From: CAVZZG01 sp963779685
GTDB taxonomy: Bacteria > Actinomycetota > Thermoleophilia > Gaiellales > F1-60-MAGs149
Assembly (NCBI GenBank): GCA_963779685.1
Contig: CAVZZG010000002.1
Location: 186,001 to 250,000, forward strand
Direction of reading: 5' to 3'
Length of the DNA: 64,000 nucleotides
Part shown: in pieces, positions 58,842 through 64,000 of the stretch
Layout: every line of letters starts with the position of its first letter
Position numbering within the stretch: the stretch's first letter is position 1
The notes under the pieces: model-generated
The model's database searches: none
What the model saw: only the letters and a program-made list of their open reading frames with translations
What the model was told of the DNA's origin: nothing
Position numbers and translations under genes: made by a program

Positions 58842-60960
58842 CGAGGCCCGCAGCGGCACCCGCCGCCGCCGGAAGGCCGCACGCCTCTCCCGCCGGCGAC
58901 GGCGCATCGTGCTGATCGTCTCGGCGCTCCTGCTGATCACCGTCGGCTTCGGTGGCCTGGTCGGCGCCGGCCTTGCGATCGGATCCCGCTACATCGATCA
59001 GATCGACTCCGAGGTGAGCGCTCTGGAGGCCCACCCGTTCGCCGAGAACTCGATCATCTACGCGAGGAACGGGCAGCAGCTCGCGATCGTCCCGAGCGCC
59101 GAGAACCGCCAGTACGTGCCGATCACGAGGATCTCCCCGTGGCTCGGCAGGGCCACCGTCGCGATCGAGGACCGCCGGTTCTACGAGCACCACGGCGTCG
59201 ACTGGAAGGCCGTTGCCCGCGCCGCGATGCGGAACCTCACCGCCGGGAAGGTCGAGGAGGGCGGGTCGACGATCACCCAGCAGCTCGTGCGCAACCTGTA
59301 CCTCACCCGCGAGGTCTCCTACAGCCGCAAGATCAAGGAGGCCGCGCTCGCGCTCCAGTACGAGAAGACGCACACCAAGTCGCAGATCCTCGAGCAGTAT
59401 CTCAACTTCGTCCCGTACGGGCATTTCGCGTACGGCGCCGAGGCGGCCGCATCGACGTACTTCAGCATCCACGCGTCCGCGTTGACGATCCCGCAGGCGG
59501 CGCTGCTGGCCGGGTTGCCGCAGGCACCGTCGCAGTTCGACCCCTTCCTGCACCCGGCGGCGGCCAGGGCCCGCCGCACCGAGGTGCTGAAGGCCATGCT
59601 CGATCAGAGCATGATCACCCAGGCCCAGTACGCCTCGGCGCAGCGGGCGCCGCTCGGTCTCAAGCGGGGCACGCGCTACCTCGACACCGCCAGCCGTTTC
59701 CCGTACTTCGTCAACTACGTCCGCAGCGCGCTCCAGGACGACCCTGCCTTCGGTGCCGCGGCCGTCCGCAACGGCGGCCTGCGCGTCCGCACGACCATCG
59801 ATCCGCGGCTGCAGAAGACGGCGTACGGCGCCATGCGCTCGGTGCTGAGGAAGGAACCGTGCCTCGGGAACCCGGCGCCGTCGTGCGACCCGGCGGCCGT
59901 GATCGTCTCGATCGATCCGCGAAGCGGCGAGATCCGGGCGATGGCGTCGACGGCCCAGTTCTCCCAGAGCCAGTTCAACCTCGCGCAGGGCCAGCGGCAG
60001 GTCGGGTCGACGTTCAAGCCGTTCACCCTGGCCACGGCGATCGAGGAGGGCATCGACCCGGCCACCACCCGGTACCTGTCGGCACCGTTCGACATCAACC
60101 CGGGCAGCGCGCTGTTCCGCCAGTACGGCGCGTGGCACCCCCGCACCGCGGGCGGCGACTACGTCGGCCCGGTCACCATCGAGGCGGCGACGTTGCGCTC
60201 GGACAACACGGTCTACGCGCGCCTCGCGATCGACGTCGACCCACGCGCGATCCGCGACATGGCCCGGCGCCTCGGCGTGAACCGCGCCCACCTCTCGGTC
60301 GGGCCGGCGATCACGCTGGGCGTGGACGGCGTCACCGCGGTGGAGATGGCCAGCGCCTACGCCACGCTGGCCGCGCAGGGCGTGTACCACACACCGCACG
60401 CCATCTCCCGGGTGGACTTCGCCAGCGGCGCGAAATCCAAGACGTTCGCCGTGAAGGGCAAGCGGGTGGTGCAGGACGGCGTCGCCGCCGAGGTGACGCG
60501 GATCCTCGGCGAGAACATGGTCTCGGGCACCGGGGCGGGCGCGCGCATGAGCGACCACCGGCCGGAGGCCGGCAAGACGGGCACGACCGATCAGTACCGC
60601 GATGCCTGGTTCTGCGGCTACACGCCGGTGCTGGCGACGTGCGTCTGGATCGGCTACCCGAAGGGCGAGATCCAGTTGCTCAACGTCGAGGGCGTCTCGC
60701 GCGTGTCCGGGCCGACCCTGCCGGCCGACATCTGGCACGCGTTCATGAACGCCGCCCTCGCGCGGACGCCTGCGACGGACTTCCCGGCGCCACGGCACCC
60801 GCCGGTCTTCGCGCCGTTCCAGTCGTTCTTCACGCAGGAAGCGGTGGTGGTGGTTCCGACGACCAGCGGGAAGACGGGCAAGACGGATGCGGGTGGCGGT
60901 GGCGGCGCTCCGCCCCCGGCGGCCACCGGCGGCGGTCCGCCGCCGGCCTCGACCGGCTGA
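58834..60960 (+). CDS. class A penicillin-binding protein (bifunctional glycosyltransferase/transpeptidase)
   Basis: 708 residues. Basic N-terminus, one membrane anchor (about 25-50). GT51 domain: E112 in AIEDRRFYEHHGVD, EGGSTITQQLVRN, and RKIKEAALALQYE. Transpeptidase: S392-TFK395, SDN in LRSDNTVYA and K581-TGTTD. The tail is Gly/Pro/Thr-rich (about 670-708). All catalytic residues are present. It polymerises and cross-links peptidoglycan. Start GTG overlaps mscS. Confidence 0.97.
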   Translation: MPDEARSGTRRRRKAARLSRRRRRIVLIVSALLLITVGFGGLVGAGLAIGSRYIDQIDSEVSALEAHPFAENSIIYARNGQQLAIVPSAENRQYVPITRISPWLGRATVAIEDRRFYEHHGVDWKAVARAAMRNLTAGKVEEGGSTITQQLVRNLYLTREVSYSRKIKEAALALQYEKTHTKSQILEQYLNFVPYGHFAYGAEAAASTYFSIHASALTIPQAALLAGLPQAPSQFDPFLHPAAARARRTEVLKAMLDQSMITQAQYASAQRAPLGLKRGTRYLDTASRFPYFVNYVRSALQDDPAFGAAAVRNGGLRVRTTIDPRLQKTAYGAMRSVLRKEPCLGNPAPSCDPAAVIVSIDPRSGEIRAMASTAQFSQSQFNLAQGQRQVGSTFKPFTLATAIEEGIDPATTRYLSAPFDINPGSALFRQYGAWHPRTAGGDYVGPVTIEAATLRSDNTVYARLAIDVDPRAIRDMARRLGVNRAHLSVGPAITLGVDGVTAVEMASAYATLAAQGVYHTPHAISRVDFASGAKSKTFAVKGKRVVQDGVAAEVTRILGENMVSGTGAGARMSDHRPEAGKTGTTDQYRDAWFCGYTPVLATCVWIGYPKGEIQLLNVEGVSRVSGPTLPADIWHAFMNAALARTPATDFPAPRHPPVFAPFQSFFTQEAVVVVPTTSGKTGKTDAGGGGGAPPPAATGGGPPPASTG

Positions 60961-60982
60961 GCAGCGGCCTTCCGGGCCGCGA

Positions 60983-62170
60983 TCAGAACCCGGTCAGCGT
61001 GACCGGCGTCGTGAACGTGGTGGTGACGGCCGGGACCGTGTAGGTGAACGGCGTGGTGACGGTGGTCGGCCCGGTCTTGGTGACCTGGGTGGTCTTGTAC
61101 ACCGTGGACACGATGACGGAGTACGGCAGCGTGAGCGTGCCCGTGGCGTTGCCGTACACCGTGGTCGGTCCGGCCGGCGCGTAGACCGTGCTGCCCGACG
61201 GCACCACCACGACGGTCGGCGGTACCCCGGTCGGCTTCTGGCCGGTGTAGGTGGTCGTGGACACCAGGGTGATCGTCTCCGCGGCGGCCTCGTCCTTGTT
61301 CCTGGTGACGGCGAAGGCCGCCACGATGCCCAGGATGGCGATGGCAGCGGCCCCGAGGAGAAGCGCGAACCCGGCTGCCGGCAGCGGTCCGCGGCGCATG
61401 CCCGGCCGTGCGGCGGCGACGACGGCGACCGAGCGCGGCCCCTCGATCGCCGGCTCGCCGGCGAGGTCGCGGAGGCGGAGGCCGACGGCGGACGCCGGCG
61501 GCGGAGGGCGAGTCGGGTCGTCGGTCAGCATCGCGAGCAGCAGACCGTTCAGCGCCGGCTCGATGTCGGGCGCGATCTCGACCGGCGCCGCCGGGGGCTG
61601 GGCCGGCGCCCGGCCGCAGACGAGCGCGTACAGCATGCGACCGAGCGAACGCACGTCGATCGCGGGATCGGCGTCGGGCGCGGCGGAGCCGAGCGCGGCG
61701 GCCTGCAGCAACCCCGTCCCGCCACCGCTGACGATGGCCCGGCCGGCCCGGTCGAGGACGACGGCCTCGGGCGCCATCGCGCCGTGCACGAGGCCCGCCG
61801 CGTGCAGCGCCGCCAGCGCATCGGCCGCGTCGGCTCCGACGAGCAGGGCCGTGCGCCGCGGCAGGACAACGCCCGTCCCGAGCCGGGCGCCCTCGATGTG
61901 CTGCTCGACCACGAGCGGATCGACCGCGAGATCCTCGCCGGGCTCGGTCCATGCGAGGATCGGGGCGAGGCAGGGGTGTCGCACCGCCTGATGGCGGGAG
62001 ACGAGCTCCGAGAACCCGGCGGGCACGCCGCCGCTGCGCGCGAACCTGGCGACCTCCACCTGACCGTCGGCCACGGTGTCGACGGCCAGGTCGCGGGGGA
62101 CGCCGCCGACTGGCGCGAGGGGTGCCACGACCCTGTACCGGCCGGCGAGGATGTCCCCGCGGCCGGTCAT
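60983..62170 (-). CDS. membrane protein with degenerate protein-kinase domain
   Basis: 395 residues. Residues 1-265 follow a Hanks-type kinase outline (ILAGRYRVVAPL, LAALHAAGLVHGAMAPEAVV, DVRSLGRMLYALVCGRAP), but key residues are lost: the HRDLKPxN loop is HGAMAPEAVVL, the DFG is SGGG, and no VAIK lysine is seen. A transmembrane segment (about 290-312) is followed by a Thr/Val-rich extracellular tail (TTVTTPFTYTVPAVTTTFTT). It resembles a PknB without catalysis, so a scaffold or sensor is more likely than an enzyme. Start ATG 62170. Confidence 0.75.
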   Translation of the reverse strand: MTGRGDILAGRYRVVAPLAPVGGVPRDLAVDTVADGQVEVARFARSGGVPAGFSELVSRHQAVRHPCLAPILAWTEPGEDLAVDPLVVEQHIEGARLGTGVVLPRRTALLVGADAADALAALHAAGLVHGAMAPEAVVLDRAGRAIVSGGGTGLLQAAALGSAAPDADPAIDVRSLGRMLYALVCGRAPAQPPAAPVEIAPDIEPALNGLLLAMLTDDPTRPPPPASAVGLRLRDLAGEPAIEGPRSVAVVAAARPGMRRGPLPAAGFALLLGAAAIAILGIVAAFAVTRNKDEAAAETITLVSTTTYTGQKPTGVPPTVVVVPSGSTVYAPAGPTTVYGNATGTLTLPYSVIVSTVYKTTQVTKTGPTTVTTPFTYTVPAVTTTFTTPVTLTGF

Positions 62171-62208
62171 TGGTCGGACCCGTTTCGCATCGCCGGGGCG
62201 TTTATAGC

Positions 62209-63417
62209 ATGCTCCTCTGGCCAGCCGTGGACATCGATGCCTCTCAGAGACTACGTTCTTATCCCGAGGCGCGCGGGATCCTGCTTGCCGCGGCCAGGCA
62301 GATGCCGGCCGAGTCGGTCCCGCTGGGGGCGGCGATCGGCCGCGTGGTGGCGACCGACGTCGTCGCGCCGATCGACCTGCCGTCGTGGGACAACTCGGCG
62401 CTCGATGGCTATGCCCTCCGGGCCGCCGAGGCGGCGGGCGGACTGCCGGTCGTCGGCGGCGTCGCGGCCGGGGACGACCCGCCGCCGCTGGCGCCGGGTA
62501 CGGCCGTCGAGATCGCGACCGGCGGCGTGATCCCGCTCGGCGCCGACGCCGTGCTCGCCGTCGAGCACGCGATCGTCGCGGAGGGCATCGTGCGACCGGC
62601 CGCGGGCGCCGCACCGGTGGCCGGGGCGGGCGTGCGCCGGGTCGGTGCGGACGTCACGGCCGGCACCACGATCCTCGAGCGGGGTACGGTCCTCGGCCCG
62701 TCCTCGGCCGCCGCCATGGCAGCGGTCGGCCTCGCCGAGGCGTCGGTCGCGACCCGGCCGCGAGCGCTGGTGCTGACGACCGGCGACGAGCTGGTGCCGC
62801 CCGGTGCGCCGCTGCGCCGGGGCCAGGTTCACGACTCGAACTCCCTGCTGGCAGGGGCGACGCTCGACGCGTTCGGCTGTGCGGCCGAGGTACTGGGGCG
62901 GGTCGGCGATACGTTGCCCGAGACGCGCGAGCGGTTCGCGGCGGCGCTGTCGGCGGATCTCGTGATCTCGACCGGCGGGGTCTCGGTCGGGCCGCGCGAC
63001 CACGTCAAGCGCGCGCTGGACGACCTGGGCGTCGAGGAGCTCTTCTGGCGGGTCGCGATCCAGCCGGGCAAACCCGTCTGGGCGGGGAGAGCGGCATCGG
63101 GGACGGTCGTGCTCGGCATGCCCGGCAATCCGCTGTCGGCCATGGTCGCGCTGCACCTGCTGGCCCGGCCCATGATCTCGGCCATGCTGGGCGCCGCGCC
63201 CGCGCCGGCCATCTCCCGTGCGCTGGCCGCCTCCGTGCGCCAGATGCCGACGCGCCTGAGAGCCCTCCCAGGCGTCATGACCGGCGAGGCCGTGGAGGTC
63301 CTGGCCGACGTCTCGCACCAGGTGGCGCGAACTGCTCGTGCGAATTGTCTCGTTCTCATTCCGGCCGGCTCGGCCTCACTCGCCGCGGGCGCGGTGGTCG
63401 ACGTGGTCACCCTGTGA
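62209..63417 (+). CDS. moeA: molybdopterin molybdenumtransferase
   Basis: Inserts molybdate into adenylated molybdopterin. 402 residues; SALDGYAL near 62, IATGGVIPLGADAV, TTGDELVPPG, STGGVSVGPRDHV and MPGNPLSAMVAL are MoeA signatures. ATG 62209 lies only two bases after TTTATA-like DNA at 62201-62206; if that is the -10, GTG 62227 (in frame) is the likelier start. No other moa/mob gene is in the window. It overlaps the convergent sortase by 11 bp. Confidence 0.95.
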   Translation: MLLWPAVDIDASQRLRSYPEARGILLAAARQMPAESVPLGAAIGRVVATDVVAPIDLPSWDNSALDGYALRAAEAAGGLPVVGGVAAGDDPPPLAPGTAVEIATGGVIPLGADAVLAVEHAIVAEGIVRPAAGAAPVAGAGVRRVGADVTAGTTILERGTVLGPSSAAAMAAVGLAEASVATRPRALVLTTGDELVPPGAPLRRGQVHDSNSLLAGATLDAFGCAAEVLGRVGDTLPETRERFAAALSADLVISTGGVSVGPRDHVKRALDDLGVEELFWRVAIQPGKPVWAGRAASGTVVLGMPGNPLSAMVALHLLARPMISAMLGAAPAPAISRALAASVRQMPTRLRALPGVMTGEAVEVLADVSHQVARTARANCLVLIPAGSASLAAGAVVDVVTL

Positions 63418-64000
63418 CCGTCACCGCCCGCGCGCCCGTCAGCTGGATGCGCACCAGCCGGGCGAACACCACGTAGCGCTGCGACGCGGCGAAGAGCGGG
63501 TGGCACGCCGACAGCACGACCTGCTCGTACCCGACGTCCTTGATGATCGACCAGTCCGAGTTGTCGACGATGCGATGCGACGTGACGGCGTACGCGAACA
63601 CGCCGTAGGGCATCCGCAGGGTGAGCTGGTCACCCTTGCGGAGGTCGTCGATGTGCCTGAACCACGCACCGTAGGTCGTGCGATGGCCGGCGATCCCGAT
63701 GGTCCGGCCCTGACCGGGGAACTCCGTGTTCGCGTAGTGACCGGGACCCTTGGTGAGGGAATTCGAGTCGGTGCCCTGAACGACGATGGCGGTGATGCCG
63801 AGGCGGGCGATGTGGATCTTGCCGATCGGATCGCCGTAGCGCCGCCCGTACTCGCGCGAGAACCGGGCGGCGAGCGCGCGGGCGGCGACGATCGTGTCGA
63901 CGGCCGGCGCCGAGGGCGGCGGATCGGGTTGGGCGGCGGCGATCACGGCGTACTCGCGCTCGACCCGGGTCAGCGGCGCCGCAAGCTGGCGCTGGCGGTA
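63407..64000 (-). CDS. sortase (class E/D-like), 5' end outside the window
   Basis: 198 visible residues, open to the right edge (a GTG at 63946 is internal and probably not the start). Catalytic His in GIAGHRTTYG, Cys in VVLSACHP and Arg in RYVVFARLV make the sortase triad; GQGRTIGIAGH and LRKGDQLTLRMP are typical of actinobacterial class E. Membrane anchor should lie upstream, outside. Sortases attach LPxTG/LAxTG proteins to the wall. No substrate was noticed in the window. Confidence 0.9.
   Translation of the reverse strand, partial: YRQRQLAAPLTRVEREYAVIAAAQPDPPPSAPAVDTIVAARALAARFSREYGRRYGDPIGKIHIARLGITAIVVQGTDSNSLTKGPGHYANTEFPGQGRTIGIAGHRTTYGAWFRHIDDLRKGDQLTLRMPYGVFAYAVTSHRIVDNSDWSIIKDVGYEQVVLSACHPLFAASQRYVVFARLVRIQLTGARAVTVTG

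Overview
The window is GC-rich (about 70% by eye), nearly fully coding chromosomal DNA. Gene order around the replication origin is actinobacterial: dnaA-dnaN-recF-dciA-gyrB-gyrA on the minus strand, facing rpmH-rnpA-yidD-yidC-jag on the plus strand, with parA/parB and rsmG close by. Frequent GTG/TTG starts, 1-4 bp start/stop overlaps and apparently leaderless promoters fit Actinomycetota. A deep lineage such as Thermoleophilia is my inference; no marker proves it. There are no rRNA genes, insertion sequences, prophage genes or CRISPR arrays. One tRNA gene, tRNA-Ile(GAT), is present.

Layout. 1-18.3 kb holds metabolic and envelope genes: partial rlmN, a PLP decarboxylase, an MFS carrier, an M23 peptidase, acs, otsB, a LytS/LytTR two-component pair, a VanW protein, a LacI regulator divergent from a cysteine-dioxygenase-like gene with tandem operators, PolX, a polyprenol-phosphate glycosyltransferase, an L,D-transpeptidase and a CytX-like permease. 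18.3-22.5 kb holds thiL, then pheA behind a Phe-rich leader peptide with a complete-looking attenuator, then an MrfA-like helicase. 22.5-27.8 kb is a cobalamin-riboswitch operon: two DUF4430 proteins, EcfT, a fused EcfA-EcfA', an EcfS and a secreted alpha/alpha-toroid protein. The last protein and the DUF4430 proteins match the two halves of animal transcobalamin/intrinsic factor. 27.7-34.6 kb is one minus-strand fatty acid operon, sigma-fabZ-fabH-fabD-fabG-fabF-accD-accA, with no acpP. It diverges from birA across a 15 bp inverted repeat that carries both -10 elements. 35.4-52.9 kb holds a PGRP amidase, a small MerR protein and the origin region. The dnaA-rpmH gap has four TCCCCA-type DnaA-box candidates and an AT-rich inverted repeat. 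A LAGLIDADG-like gene overlaps rsmG, and a parS-like element lies beside it. 52.9-64 kb holds tRNA-Ile, an SDR, a second KAS II, a bifunctional nuclease with an apparent frameshift, chorismate mutase, a CPBP protease, a HAD hydrolase, a binding lipoprotein, MscS, a class A PBP, a pseudokinase-like membrane protein, moeA and a partial sortase.

How it works together. The fatty acid operon and birA supply and biotinylate acetyl-CoA carboxylase. acs supplies acetyl-CoA. The cobalamin operon looks like a complete uptake route. The two amidase/peptidase genes, the L,D-transpeptidase, VanW protein, PBP, pseudokinase and sortase form a scattered cell-wall set around the origin. No plus- or minus-strand intergenic stretch exceeds 300 bp. 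The two largest (dnaA-dnaN, 265 bp; dnaA-rpmH, 298 bp) are described as features.
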